Counted from the stretch's first letter, positions 40,301 through 48,943 are shown. The stretch is DNA of 64,000 bases from Azonexus sp. R2A61 (GCF_021401135.1 NZ_JACBFO010000001.1:372001-436000); one strand, 5' to 3'. Notes: generated by a model not told the origin, from the letters alone. Translations and numbers: made by a program.

Positions 40301-41075
40301 ACCGGGTTTCTGCCAGCGCACCTTGTGGACCGCGTACGAAGCGCTGGCCATGGTGCTCGGCCTGTCGGCGCTGGCCGTCATCTGCCTGGCCTGGCTGCCG
40401 TTCGCGCTGCTGCTCAATCCGCTGCTGTCGCGACCGCTCGGCCAGCGCGTCGGCCGGCGGGCGATCCGCGGCGGCTTCCGGCTTTACCTCGGTTTTCTCG
40501 AAACCTTCTGCGCCTGCCGCTTCGAGATCGACGAACTCGACGCGCTGCGCGACGAAGCGCCGCTGATCCTGGCCGCCAACCATCCGTCGCTGCTCGATGC
40601 GGTGATGCTCCTGTCGCGCCTGCCGAACGCCGTCTGCGTGATGAAGGCGGCGCTGCTCGACAACATCCTGTTCGGCGCCGCCGCGCGCCTGGCCCGTTAC
40701 ATCCGCAACGACGCGGCGCTGCAGATGATCCTCGACGCGCGCGACGAACTGCGGCGCGGCGCGCACCTGGTGATCTTCCCGGAAGGCACGCGCACGACAC
40801 ACTTTCCGATCGACCGCTGCATGCCGACCGCCGGCCTGATCGCCAACCGGGCCAATGCGCCGGTGCAGACCCTGCTGATCGAATTCTCGACGCCGTATCT
40901 GGGCAAGGCCTGGCCGCTGTTCCGCCGGCCGGTGCTGCCGCTGCATTGCCGCATCCGGCTCGGCCGGCGTTTTCCGCCACCGGGCGACGTGACTGCGTTC
41001 ACCGCCGAACTGGAACAGTATTTCCGCCACGAATTGCCGGTCGCCGGCCCGTCGACCGCAGCAACGCCGGCATGA
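40281..41075 (+). CDS. 1-acylglycerol-3-phosphate O-acyltransferase-like (PlsC family)
   Basis: A 264-residue membrane-associated acyltransferase. It has an N-terminal hydrophobic helix (about 18-45), the catalytic NHPSLLD (H-x4-D, about residue 98) and FPEGTRT (about 168), both hallmarks of lysophospholipid acyltransferases. Aryl polyene and xanthomonadin clusters carry PlsC-like enzymes thought to attach the polyene acyl chain to a lipid or glycerol backbone, so this is probably a pigment-to-lipid transferase. The start overlaps the chorismatase end, and ATGA overlap with the GT2 gene implies translational coupling. The C-terminal tail contains a 10-mer copy (41051-41060). Confidence 0.87.
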   Translation: MSASTTEPGFCQRTLWTAYEALAMVLGLSALAVICLAWLPFALLLNPLLSRPLGQRVGRRAIRGGFRLYLGFLETFCACRFEIDELDALRDEAPLILAANHPSLLDAVMLLSRLPNAVCVMKAALLDNILFGAAARLARYIRNDAALQMILDARDELRRGAHLVIFPEGTRTTHFPIDRCMPTAGLIANRANAPVQTLLIEFSTPYLGKAWPLFRRPVLPLHCRIRLGRRFPPPGDVTAFTAELEQYFRHELPVAGPSTAATPA

Positions 41076-41842
41076 GCGTCCCGATGAACCCTGCCTCGTC
41101 CACCCATCTCGTGCTGATCCCCAGCTACAACCCCGGCCCGCGCGTGGTCGCCACCGTCGAGGCGGCGCGGGCGCAATGGACGCCGGTCTGGGTGATCGTC
41201 GACGGCAGCACCGACGGCAGCGCCGCGACCTTGCAGCGGATGGCCGCCGCCGATGCCGGCCTGCGCATCGTCGTGCTGCCGGAAAACCGCGGCAAGGGCG
41301 GCGCCGTGCTCGAAGGCATGACGCGGGCCGCGGCCGAGGGCTACACCCACGTGCTGACCATGGATTCCGACGGCCAGCATCCGGCGGCGCTGATTCCGGC
41401 ATTCATGGCCGCCTCGCAGGCCGCACCGGCGGCGATGGTGCTCGGCAAGCCGGTTTTCGATGCCGATGCGCCGGCATTGCGGGTCAACGGCCGCAAGGTG
41501 TCGAACTGGTGGGCCAACCTGGAAACCCTGTGGCAAGGCATCGGCGATTCGCTGTACGGTTTCCGCGTCTACCCGGTCGGCCCGCTGATGCGGATCATGC
41601 GGTCGACGCGTTTCATGCGCCGTTTCGACTTCGATCCCGAAGCCGTCGTCCGCCTGTGCTGGGCCGGCGTGCGGCCGATCAACATCGACGCCCCGGTGCG
41701 TTACTTCTCGGCCGGCGAAGGCGGCGTCTCGCATTTCCGTTATCTGCGCGACAATACCCTGCTGACCTGGATGCATACCCGGTTGTTCATTGGTTTCATC
41801 GTTCGCCTGCCCGCCCTGTTGTTCCGGCGCCGGCGCCATTGA
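41072..41842 (+). CDS. Family 2 glycosyltransferase
   Basis: A 256-residue GT-A fold transferase. The N-terminal LVLIPSYNPGP binds nucleotide sugar, VIVDGSTDGS and LTMDSDGQH (the D-x-D region, about 92-97) follow, and then SLYGFRVYPVGPLMR. The C-terminus ends in an Arg-rich hydrophobic helix. In many aryl polyene clusters a GT2 domain is fused to a LpxL-like acyltransferase. Here the two are separate genes 13 kb apart (see 55189-56088). It probably glycosylates the lipid anchor or polyene; donor and acceptor are unknown. Start overlaps the acyltransferase stop by 4 bases, and a methyltransferase follows 13 bases later. Confidence 0.88.
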   Translation: MSVPMNPASSTHLVLIPSYNPGPRVVATVEAARAQWTPVWVIVDGSTDGSAATLQRMAAADAGLRIVVLPENRGKGGAVLEGMTRAAAEGYTHVLTMDSDGQHPAALIPAFMAASQAAPAAMVLGKPVFDADAPALRVNGRKVSNWWANLETLWQGIGDSLYGFRVYPVGPLMRIMRSTRFMRRFDFDPEAVVRLCWAGVRPINIDAPVRYFSAGEGGVSHFRYLRDNTLLTWMHTRLFIGFIVRLPALLFRRRRH

Positions 41843-41855
41843 GAGGAGAGTTGCC

Positions 41856-42599
41856 GTGCCCCGCGCCGCACTGAAGAAGGATGCCCGTCTGCAGAACTAT
41901 TTTTCCGATGAGGCCGAGCGGCGCAGCGTCACGCGGGCCCTGTTCGACGAGGCGGCAGCCGGTTACGACCAGGCGGAATTCCTCACCGGCCTGGGCAGCG
42001 GCCCGTGGTACCGGCGCGAAGTGCTGCGCCGCTGCGGCCTGCAGGCCGGCATGACGGTGCTCGATGTGGCCGCCGGCACCGGCCTGGTCAGCGTCGAGGC
42101 ACAGGCGTTGGTCGGCCCGGAGGGTCGTGTGCTGGCGCTCGATCCGTCGCCCGGCATGCTGGCCGAACTGGGCCGCAAGCTGCCGGTCGAGACGCTGGTT
42201 GCCTACGCCGAGGAAATTCCGCTGCCGGACGCCAGTGTCGACTTCATTTCGATGGGCTATGCGCTGCGCCACGTCGGCGACATCGACCGCGCTTTCGCCG
42301 AGTTCGCGCGTGTACTGCGACCGGGCGGCCGCGTCTGCGTGATGGAAATCAGCCGGCCGGTCAGCCGGCTCGGCCGCAGCCTGCTGCGCGGCTACATCGG
42401 CGGCGTTGTGCCGGTGCTGGCGCGGCTGACCGGCAGTCATCGCCAGGTCGGCCGGCTCTGGGAATACTACGGCGACACCATCGAGGCCGCGCTCGATCCC
42501 GAGGACATCCTCGCCGCGCTGCGTCGCAGCGGGCTGGGCGAGGTCGATTGCAGCATCACTTTCCGCATCTTCCGCGAGTACACCGCACGCAAGTCATGA
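41856..42599 (+). CDS. UbiE-like class I SAM methyltransferase
   Basis: A 247-residue methyltransferase of the UbiE/COQ5 type. The SAM-binding VLDVAAGTGLVS (about 68-79), LALDPSPGML and ISMGYALRHVGDIDRAFAEF are visible. GTG 41856 is preceded by GAGAGGAGAG, a strong ribosome site; the open frame upstream overlaps the GT2 gene and is ignored. Within the pigment operon it is a candidate for C- or O-methylation of the aryl head group, as known for aryl polyenes, but a role in quinone synthesis is also possible. It overlaps the antiporter start by 4 bases (ATGA). Confidence 0.85.
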   Translation: MPRAALKKDARLQNYFSDEAERRSVTRALFDEAAAGYDQAEFLTGLGSGPWYRREVLRRCGLQAGMTVLDVAAGTGLVSVEAQALVGPEGRVLALDPSPGMLAELGRKLPVETLVAYAEEIPLPDASVDFISMGYALRHVGDIDRAFAEFARVLRPGGRVCVMEISRPVSRLGRSLLRGYIGGVVPVLARLTGSHRQVGRLWEYYGDTIEAALDPEDILAALRRSGLGEVDCSITFRIFREYTARKS

Positions 42600-43795
42600 A
42601 CACCACGGAAATCTACCTGCTGGCGATGCTGCTGATCTTTGCCGTGCCGTGGCTGATCTGGCGGCTCGGGCGTACCGACTATTACGCGCCGCTGGTCGTC
42701 GTGCAGATCCTGACCGGCATCCTGCTCGGTCCGGGGCTGCTCGGGCAGGTTTTTCCGGACTACTACCGCTTCGTGTTCACGCCGGCGGTGATCCAGTCGC
42801 TGAACGGCATCGCCTGGTGGGCGGTGATGATCTTCGTGATGATTGCCGGCATCGAACTCGATCTGAAAAAGGCCTGGGCCCATCGCCGCGAGAGCGGCAT
42901 CACCGCCGGCCTGGCGCTCGGCGTGCCGCTGCTGTTCGGTGGCATGGCCGCCTTCGTGCTGCTCGGTTTCGACGGCTGGATCGGCGAACGCGGCCGGCCC
43001 TGGCAATTCGTGCTCGGCATCGGCATGGCCTGCGCGGTGACCGCGCTGCCGATCCTGATCCTGTTCATGGAAAAGCTGGACATCCTGCGCCAGCCGGTCG
43101 GCCAGCGCATCCTGCGCTACGCCAGCCTCGACGACATTGCGATCTGGGGCGTACTGGCGCTGATCCTGATGGACTGGCAACGGGTCGGCCGGCAGGTCGT
43201 CTTCCTGATCGCCTTCACCGTCGTCGGCTGGCTGTTCCGCCAGCTGATGGTGCGGCTGGCCGAGCGCGACCGCTGGTACGTGATCTTCATCTGGCTGGCC
43301 CTGTGCGGTTTTGCTGCCGACTGGGCCGGGCTGCATTTCATGGTCGGCGCCTTCCTGGCCGGCGCGGTGATCGAGGCCGAGTGGTTTGACCAGGAACGCA
43401 TGGACCTGCTGCGTCATTTCGTGCTGATGATCGTCATGCCGGTCTTCTTCCTGTCCACCGGCCTGCGCACCGAATGGGGCGTCGGCGGCGTCGCCGTGTT
43501 CCTGGCCGCCGGCCTGCTGCTGCTTGCCTCGGTCGGCGGCAAGCTGCTCGGTGTGCGGTTGGCCGGCCGCCTGCTCAACTGGGGGCCCGGCGAAGCCGGC
43601 CTGATCGGCTGGCTGCTGCAGACCAAGGCGCTGATCATGATCATCTTCGCCAACATCCTGCTCGACCGTCACATCATCACCAACGAGGCATTCACCGCCC
43701 TGCTGCTGATGGCCGTGGCCAGCACCATGCTCACCGTGCCGATGGTCGCACCCCGCCTGAAGAAGCTGGGCGAACTGATCGGCCGCGCGAGCTGA
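42596..43795 (+). CDS. Monovalent cation:proton antiporter (CPA2/KefB-like)
   Basis: A 399-residue inner-membrane protein with about 12 hydrophobic helices. The family pattern ILTGILLGPGLLG occurs near residue 40, the D-D pair in ASLDDIAIWG near 178 resembles the ion-binding Asp site of CPA2 carriers, and FLAGAVIE and PVFFLSTGLRT follow. There is no C-terminal TrkA nucleotide-binding domain, so it is a short form. It is translationally coupled to the methyltransferase, an unusual partner for a pigment operon. It may adjust local pH or K+ during envelope stress, or may just be a passenger. Confidence 0.88.
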   Translation: MNTTEIYLLAMLLIFAVPWLIWRLGRTDYYAPLVVVQILTGILLGPGLLGQVFPDYYRFVFTPAVIQSLNGIAWWAVMIFVMIAGIELDLKKAWAHRRESGITAGLALGVPLLFGGMAAFVLLGFDGWIGERGRPWQFVLGIGMACAVTALPILILFMEKLDILRQPVGQRILRYASLDDIAIWGVLALILMDWQRVGRQVVFLIAFTVVGWLFRQLMVRLAERDRWYVIFIWLALCGFAADWAGLHFMVGAFLAGAVIEAEWFDQERMDLLRHFVLMIVMPVFFLSTGLRTEWGVGGVAVFLAAGLLLLASVGGKLLGVRLAGRLLNWGPGEAGLIGWLLQTKALIMIIFANILLDRHIITNEAFTALLLMAVASTMLTVPMVAPRLKKLGELIGRAS

Positions 43796-43805
43796 GGAAA
43801 CATCG

Positions 43806-44123
43806 ATGGCTTTTATCGCGACTTATGCGGTCGACCCCGCAACTCGGGAAGAAATCGATGCCCTGCCCGGCCTGACGCTGCTCGAATTCGGCGTCGCCTG
43901 GTGTCCGCATTGCCAGGCGGCGCAGGACGGCATCCGCGACTGGCTGGCCGGCCAGCCGCAGGTGGTCCATCGCAAGATCGAGGACGGCTCCGGCCGGCGC
44001 CTCGGGCGCAGTTACCAGGTCAAGCTGTGGCCGACCCTGATCCTGTTGCGCGACGGGCAGGAAATCGCCCGGCTGGTGCGGCCTGGCGGGCAGGACGAAT
44101 TGCAGGAAGCGTTCGCCGGCTGA
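43806..44123 (+). CDS. Thioredoxin-like protein
   Basis: A 105-residue thioredoxin-fold protein with the active site WCPHC (residues about 32-36) in LLEFGVAWCPHCQ and the cis-Pro in KLWPTLILLRDG. The PH dipeptide between the cysteines, as in DsbA, suggests a more oxidising potential than classical thioredoxin (GP). No signal peptide is seen, so it is probably cytoplasmic. It is the last gene of the plus-strand operon, 10 bases after the antiporter and 9 bases before the convergent ketoreductase stop. A 10-mer copy lies near its 5' end (43826-43835). Confidence 0.9.
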   Translation: MAFIATYAVDPATREEIDALPGLTLLEFGVAWCPHCQAAQDGIRDWLAGQPQVVHRKIEDGSGRRLGRSYQVKLWPTLILLRDGQEIARLVRPGGQDELQEAFAG

Positions 44124-44132
44124 ACCGCCGGC

Positions 44133-44852
44133 TCAGATCATCGCGCCGTTGATCGAGACGATCTGTCCGGAGATGTAGGCCGCCCGGTCGGAAGTCAGGA
44201 AGGCGACGAGATCGGCGACTTCCTCGGGCTTGCCGGCGCGCTGCATCGGCACCAGCTTCTTGATCGCGTCGGCGTCGAAGCTGCCTTCGATCATGCCGGT
44301 TTCGATAATGCCCGGCGCCACCGCGTTGACCGTGATGCCGCGGCTGGCCACTTCCAGCGCCAGCGACTTGGTTGCCGCGTGCAGGGCGCCCTTGGCCGCC
44401 GAATAATTCACCTGACCGCGGTTGCCGGCGACGGCGGCGACCGACGAAATATTGACGATGCGGCCCCAGCGGGTGCGGATCATCGGCAGGGTCAACGGCT
44501 GCGTGACATTGAAAAAGCCGTTCAGTGACACGTCGACCACGCTATGCCACTGCTCGGCGCTCATGCCGGGAAATACCGCGTCGGCGTGGATGCCGGCGTT
44601 GTTGACCAGAATCTGGATGGTGCCGGCTTCGAGCAGGCGCTCGAGCGCGGCGCTGGTCGCCGCCCGTTCGGTGACGTCGAAGGCGACCGCCTCGGCGCTG
44701 CCGCCGCCGGCGACGATCTCGTCGACCAGCGCCTGGGCGCGCTCGCTGCCGCGGTTGGCATGGACGATGACGTGATGGCCGTCGGCGGCCAGGCGGCGAC
44801 AGATCGCCGCGCCGATGCCGCCGCTGCCGCCGGTGACCAGGGCGCGTTTCAT
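44133..44852 (-). CDS. 3-ketoacyl-ACP reductase (FabG-like, ApeQ-type)
   Basis: A 239-residue short-chain dehydrogenase. The NADPH-binding TGGSGGIG (7-14), NNAGI near 87, the catalytic Ser in NISSVA and YSAAK near 150 are intact. It reduces the ketoacyl-ACP intermediates to hydroxyacyl-ACP in the polyene cycle. The stop codon of the dehydratase gene upstream overlaps its start by 4 bases, so ketosynthase, chain-length factor, dehydratase and reductase form one tightly packed operon (47334 to 44133). A general FabG role in fatty acid synthesis is possible, but the context favours the pigment. Confidence 0.92.
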   Translation of the reverse strand: MKRALVTGGSGGIGAAICRRLAADGHHVIVHANRGSERAQALVDEIVAGGGSAEAVAFDVTERAATSAALERLLEAGTIQILVNNAGIHADAVFPGMSAEQWHSVVDVSLNGFFNVTQPLTLPMIRTRWGRIVNISSVAAVAGNRGQVNYSAAKGALHAATKSLALEVASRGITVNAVAPGIIETGMIEGSFDADAIKKLVPMQRAGKPEEVADLVAFLTSDRAAYISGQIVSINGAMI

Positions 44853-45355
44853 GCAGATTCCTTGCAGAGGCCGGGGTCGGGATTTTTACCGTCGACCGGC
44901 GGTTGACCGGAAAAAACCGGCCGGTGGCCGGCGGCGTCGAGCACGACGGCGGCGCGCCCGTCGAGCAGACGGCGGCCGGCATGTTCGAGCGAGAACTGGT
45001 AGAGCAGCGTGTTGCCGTCGCCGGACAGTCGTTCGGCGCGCACCGCCAGTTCGCCGGGCAGATCGTCGAGCCGGTCGACCTGCAGCGCGACGCTGCGCAC
45101 GCTGGTCAGGTAGCCCTGGCGCGGCGCTTGGTCGGCGGCGGCGAGCAGCGCGCCATGCACGGCCATTGCCTGCGCCGCGTATTCGATACCGCAGGCAGCG
45201 CCGAGGCGGCCGTCGGCGCGCAGCGGGTTGGCCGGGTCGGTGTGACCGGTGGCACGGCACAGCACGTGATCGGGCGACCAGTCGACGACGCCGTCGAGCA
45301 GGCACATGCTGCCCTGGTGCGGGATGCGGGCGGCGATCCAGGCGCGGTCGATCAT
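44849..45355 (-). CDS. Hotdog-fold 3-hydroxyacyl-ACP dehydratase (ApeP-type)
   Basis: A 168-residue hotdog-fold protein opening IAARIPHQGSMCLLD, where H-Q-G-x-M is the FabZ-like active-site His region of the ApeP family, followed by GIEYAAQAMAVHGAL, the helix that carries the second catalytic residue in FabA/FabZ enzymes. In aryl polyene synthesis ApeP works together with ApeI to dehydrate the growing chain. The C-terminal tail (RPVFSGQPPVDGKNPDPG) is longer than needed. It starts 6 bases after the chain-length factor gene and overlaps the ketoreductase gene. Confidence 0.88.
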   Translation of the reverse strand: MIDRAWIAARIPHQGSMCLLDGVVDWSPDHVLCRATGHTDPANPLRADGRLGAACGIEYAAQAMAVHGALLAAADQAPRQGYLTSVRSVALQVDRLDDLPGELAVRAERLSGDGNTLLYQFSLEHAGRRLLDGRAAVVLDAAGHRPVFSGQPPVDGKNPDPGLCKESA

Positions 45356-45361
45356 GCCGTT

Positions 45362-46147
45362 TCAGGCGCCGACGGTGACGGCGAGCTGCATCGGCGGCAG
45401 GTAGTCGACGACGACGCGGTCTGGCCGGCCGGTGGCGATCGCCTGCAGCAGGGGCAGCGCGCGCAGGGCCGGAATCGCCGTGCGCAGGGCTTCCAGCGCG
45501 GGGTCGGCGAAGCGGGCGGCAGCTTCCTGCGTGGCGTCGACCGTGAGCGAGGCGAGCGAGCGCTCGCTTTTCTCCGGCGACAGCAGCAGCGCGACACCGG
45601 CGCAATCCGGCGTGTCGCGCTTGGCGTGCAGCGGGGCGGGGTATTCGCTGTCGTAGGCGATCAGCAGTACCGGCTGGCCGTCGACGGCGACCTGCGCCAG
45701 GGCGTCGAGCAGGCCGGCGCCGAAGCTGGCGTCGAAGGCGCAGATCACCTGACAGGGGGCGGTGGCGCCGGTGGCGATGCCCCAGTAGCCGGCGGCGGCG
45801 TTATGCACCGAATTGTGGAAACGGGTCGGCGAGATCTGGCGGTCGTCGCCGGCCAGCTGTTCGCACAGCGCGTGGCAGTTGTGACCGTCGGCGCCGGAGG
45901 CGGAAAACACCGTGGCCAGCGTCGCCGGGTCGGCGCCGGCCTGGGCGCAGGCTTCGAGGCCGAGAGCGAGCGCCAGCTTGACGACGCGACTGGCGCGCCG
46001 GCGTTCGGCCGGCGGCAGGATGGCCGGCGCCGGCAGCACCGATGGGGCTGCGGTCAACGCCGTTGCACCGCGCAAAACCGCGGCGGTCGTCGCCCAGTCG
46101 GGCAGGCCGGGGGCGATCAGGCCGATGCCGTCGAGCCAGGCTTTCAT
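45362..46147 (-). CDS. Chain-length-factor-like ketosynthase partner (ApeC-type)
   Basis: A 261-residue half-length ketosynthase-like protein. It keeps the N-terminal thiolase-like lobe (WLDGIGLIAPG, SASGADGHNC, HNSVHNAAAGYWGIATG). Where a ketosynthase has the S-T-A-C-S-S nucleophile it reads VICAFDASFGAG, so the catalytic Cys is replaced by Asp, and the two His residues are missing with the second lobe. This fits the ApeC-type partner that forms a heterodimer with the true ketosynthase encoded just upstream. The ATG start at 46145-46147 overlaps the end of that gene by 4 bases. Confidence 0.88.
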   Translation of the reverse strand: MKAWLDGIGLIAPGLPDWATTAAVLRGATALTAAPSVLPAPAILPPAERRRASRVVKLALALGLEACAQAGADPATLATVFSASGADGHNCHALCEQLAGDDRQISPTRFHNSVHNAAAGYWGIATGATAPCQVICAFDASFGAGLLDALAQVAVDGQPVLLIAYDSEYPAPLHAKRDTPDCAGVALLLSPEKSERSLASLTVDATQEAAARFADPALEALRTAIPALRALPLLQAIATGRPDRVVVDYLPPMQLAVTVGA

Positions 46148-47334
46148 GGGGCGACGCCGAAGATCAGGCTGCAGTTGCTGCCGCCGAAGCCGAAGGAATT
46201 GCTCAGCGCGATGCGCGGTGCGGCGTCTTTGCGGTCGACCCGGTAATTCAGCGGAATTTGCGGGTCGACCGTGCGCGTGCCGGGGCTGCCGGGCAGGAAG
46301 CCGTCCTGCAGCGCCAGCGCGCAGATCACCGCTTCGACCGCGCCGGCGGCGCCGAGCGTGTGGCCGGTGGCGCCCTTGGTCGAGCTGCACGGCACGCGGT
46401 CGCCGAACAGCGCAGCGACGGCCTTGCCCTCGGCGGCATCGTTGGCCGGCGTCGAGGTGCCGTGCAGATTGATGTAGTCGATGGCGTCGACCGCAAGATC
46501 GGCCGAGCGCAGCGCCGCTTCCATCGCTTGCCGGGCGCCGCGGCCTTCCGGATGCGGCGACGACATGTGGTAGGCGTCGCTCGATTCGCCGGCGCCGAGC
46601 AGCAGCACGTCGCCGGCCCTGGCGCGGTCGACCCGCTCGAGCAGCGCAAAAGCCGCGCCCTCGCCGATCGAGATGCCGTTACGCGCCGCGTCGTAGGGCC
46701 GGCACGGCTCGCTGGAAGTCAGCTGCAGCGAAGCGAAGCCGTACAGCGTGGTCAGGCACAGGCTGTCCACGCCGCCGACCAGCGCCGCGTCGATGGTGCC
46801 CAGTGCCAGCTGGCGGGCAGCCGCGGCGAACACCTTGGCGCTCGACGAGCAGGCGGTCGAGATGGCCATGGCCATGCCTTCGAGGCCGAAGTAGTCGCGG
46901 GCGAACTCGGCCAGCGAAAAGGAGTTGTGCGTCGTGCGGTAGATGAAATCGTCGGGCAAGGCGCCGCTGGCCGGGTCGCGCCGGCGGTAGGCCAGCTCGG
47001 TCTGCAGGATGCCGGCGGTGCTGGTGCCGAGGAAGACGCCGACGCGCTGCCGGCCGTAGCGCTCGACGGCGGCACGCACGGCGTCGGCGAACCCGTCGGT
47101 TTCCAGCCCGAGTTGGCTCAGGCGGTTGTTGCGGCAGTCGTAACGGGCCAGCGACGCCGGCAGTTGCTGATCGTCGACCGCCGCCACCTCGCCGATCCAG
47201 GTCGGCAGATCCACCGTCTCGAAGGCACAGGGCGCCAGCCCGCTGCGCTGTTCGCGCAGGGCCGTGCGGGTTGCCGTAAGGCCCCGGCCCAGGCAGGTCG
47301 TCGCGGTGAAGGAGGAAAGCAGCAGCGGCGTCAC
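46144..47334 (-). CDS. Beta-ketoacyl-ACP synthase (polyene elongation)
   Basis: A 396-residue ketosynthase with the full catalytic triad: C162 in STACSSSAK, His in NLHGTSTPAND (about 292) and His in KGATGHTLGAAGAVE (about 326). It is the first gene of the KS-CLF-dehydratase-ketoreductase operon and overlaps the chain-length factor by 4 bases. It condenses malonyl-ACP onto the aryl-primed chain. The second ketosynthase of the cluster (58688-59938) is divergent in sequence and may serve priming or a different length range. The start is GTG 47332-47334. Two 10-mer copies (46230, 46486) fall in non-catalytic loops. Confidence 0.93.
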   Translation of the reverse strand: MTPLLLSSFTATTCLGRGLTATRTALREQRSGLAPCAFETVDLPTWIGEVAAVDDQQLPASLARYDCRNNRLSQLGLETDGFADAVRAAVERYGRQRVGVFLGTSTAGILQTELAYRRRDPASGALPDDFIYRTTHNSFSLAEFARDYFGLEGMAMAISTACSSSAKVFAAAARQLALGTIDAALVGGVDSLCLTTLYGFASLQLTSSEPCRPYDAARNGISIGEGAAFALLERVDRARAGDVLLLGAGESSDAYHMSSPHPEGRGARQAMEAALRSADLAVDAIDYINLHGTSTPANDAAEGKAVAALFGDRVPCSSTKGATGHTLGAAGAVEAVICALALQDGFLPGSPGTRTVDPQIPLNYRVDRKDAAPRIALSNSFGFGGSNCSLIFGVAP

Positions 47335-47389
47335 GGTGGCAGGTCTGGTCGGAATGCCGCGATTCTAGCAGAGCGCTTGCGCCGCCCGT

Positions 47390-48190
47390 TCAGCGCGGGC
47401 GGCGTTCGTACTCGGCGATCACCTGGGCGCCGAACAGCAGCAATGTCGCCGCCAGTTCCATGACCAGCAACAGCATCACCGCGCCGCTCAGCGACCCATA
47501 GACCAGGCCGATCTTCGACAGGTTGGCGAAATACCAGATCAGCGCGTGGCGCATGCCCTCCCAGAGCAGCGCGGCGACCGCCCCGCCAAGCAGTGCGTGG
47601 CCCGGATGCGTGCGGCCGGGCGGGATCAGCAGGTAGAAGGCGCTCAGCACCAGCGTTGCGGCAACCAGCCCGATCCCTTGCGACAGCAGGTGCGAAGCGC
47701 CGGCCATCATCGTCGTCAGCACCGAGACGACGGTCAGTCCGAACAGTGCGCCGCCGAGCAGCAGCACGCAGCCATAGGGCAGCAGGAAGGCAACCAGGAA
47801 ATGCCGCGAGCGCGCCGCCGGCCGCGCCGAGAAAATGCTGGCCATGGCCTTCTCAAGTACCGAGAAGGCCAGCGAACTGAAGAAGAAGAGCGTTGCCAGC
47901 AATACGAAACCGATGCTGCGCCGATGGTCGAGAAAACTGCCGATGTCGCCGAGCAATGCATCCGACAAACCCGGCAGCAGCCAGCCCAGGTAAGCCTGGA
48001 GCACGCCGAGCAGCACCTCGCGGTCGACCAGTTGCGACAGTCCGATCACCGACAGCGTCAGTAGCGGCAACAGCGACAGCAAGGCGTAATAGGCCACCGC
48101 CCCGGCCAGCAGCAAACCCTGGTTGCGGTGGAAGGCGCGTACCACGTCGATGGCGAAGGTGGCGAGTTCGGAGAGCGTGCGGATGCGCAT
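47390..48190 (-). CDS. YihY/BrkB-family membrane protein
   Basis: A 266-residue inner-membrane protein with six hydrophobic helices. The family pattern LLLAGAVAYYALLSLLPLLTL near residue 28 and GHALLGGAVAALLWEGMRHAL near 190 are conserved in YihY/BrkB proteins, once misannotated as ribonuclease BN. The function is unknown. ATG 48188-48190 is preferred over upstream starts because the family begins with a short cytoplasmic stretch before the first helix. It sits upstream of the ketosynthase operon (55-base gap) and could share its transcript, but it is not a usual pigment gene. Confidence 0.88.
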   Translation of the reverse strand: MRIRTLSELATFAIDVVRAFHRNQGLLLAGAVAYYALLSLLPLLTLSVIGLSQLVDREVLLGVLQAYLGWLLPGLSDALLGDIGSFLDHRRSIGFVLLATLFFFSSLAFSVLEKAMASIFSARPAARSRHFLVAFLLPYGCVLLLGGALFGLTVVSVLTTMMAGASHLLSQGIGLVAATLVLSAFYLLIPPGRTHPGHALLGGAVAALLWEGMRHALIWYFANLSKIGLVYGSLSGAVMLLLVMELAATLLLFGAQVIAEYERRPR

Positions 48191-48327
48191 GGTGTTCGTG
48201 ATGGTAAGGCGCGGATTCGGTGGACAGGATAGCCCACGCTCGTTAAGCTCGATGCCATTTGTATATCCGTGCTGCCGGATCGACTTCCTGGTAACGAAAG
48301 CCGTGGTCGACGGGAGCAACGACTGCG

Positions 48328-48930
48328 ATGATCCGAAAATCCGATTCCAGGGCTTCGTCCGAAGGCGTCAGCTTGCGCCGTATCCTTCTTGCCGTACTGA
48401 TCGCCGTTGCTTTGGCGGGCGTGCTGTTCAGCCAGCGCGACGCCTTTCAGGAACACCGCCTGTACTTCACCCAGGAGCGGCAGGGTGTGGCCTTTCGCCT
48501 GGAGGAGCTTTCCGAAACCTGGACCGAGCAGTCCCTCGGGCAGCGATTTCCGGGCATTCCCATCCGCTGTTCGTACAATCCCGGCCCGGGTCTGGGCGAT
48601 CGCGGATGTGCGCTGGATGCCAAATCGTTCAACGGCGTTCCCACCCTTTTCATTGCCTTTTTCTTTGAAGCCGGGCGTCTGCAGCAGGTTTCGATCAACA
48701 TTCCGTGGTGGCATCACCAACGCGCGCACCGATATCTCCGCACTTCCCTGGGCGAGCCGACGGCTGCCCAGTTCCTCAATTTCTGGGATACCCGGTTGTA
48801 CGGCTGGGCATTGCGCGACGGTGCCGGTGTTTTCTTCAATCGCGACAAGGCATTGAACCCGCTGGTCTGGAATGCGATTTACTGGCGCAGTGCGTCGGCC
48901 TGCCGGGCGATCGAATGCTTTCGGCAGTGA
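48328..48930 (+). CDS. Uncharacterised single-pass membrane protein
   Basis: I do not recognise this 200-residue protein. It has a charged N-terminus, one membrane helix (LRRILLAVLIAVALAGVLFS, about 16-35) and then a periplasmic domain of about 160 residues with several aromatic residues and five Cys (two in RCSYNPGPGLGDRGCALD and two in SACRAIEC near the end), which could form disulfides. The only plus-strand gene between 44.1 and 60.3 kb, it interrupts the minus-strand pigment genes. ATG 48328 follows GGGAGC by 11 bases. Codon use is like that of the neighbours. Confidence 0.7.
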   Translation: MIRKSDSRASSEGVSLRRILLAVLIAVALAGVLFSQRDAFQEHRLYFTQERQGVAFRLEELSETWTEQSLGQRFPGIPIRCSYNPGPGLGDRGCALDAKSFNGVPTLFIAFFFEAGRLQQVSINIPWWHHQRAHRYLRTSLGEPTAAQFLNFWDTRLYGWALRDGAGVFFNRDKALNPLVWNAIYWRSASACRAIECFRQ

Positions 48931-48943
48931 TCGGAAGGTTCGC

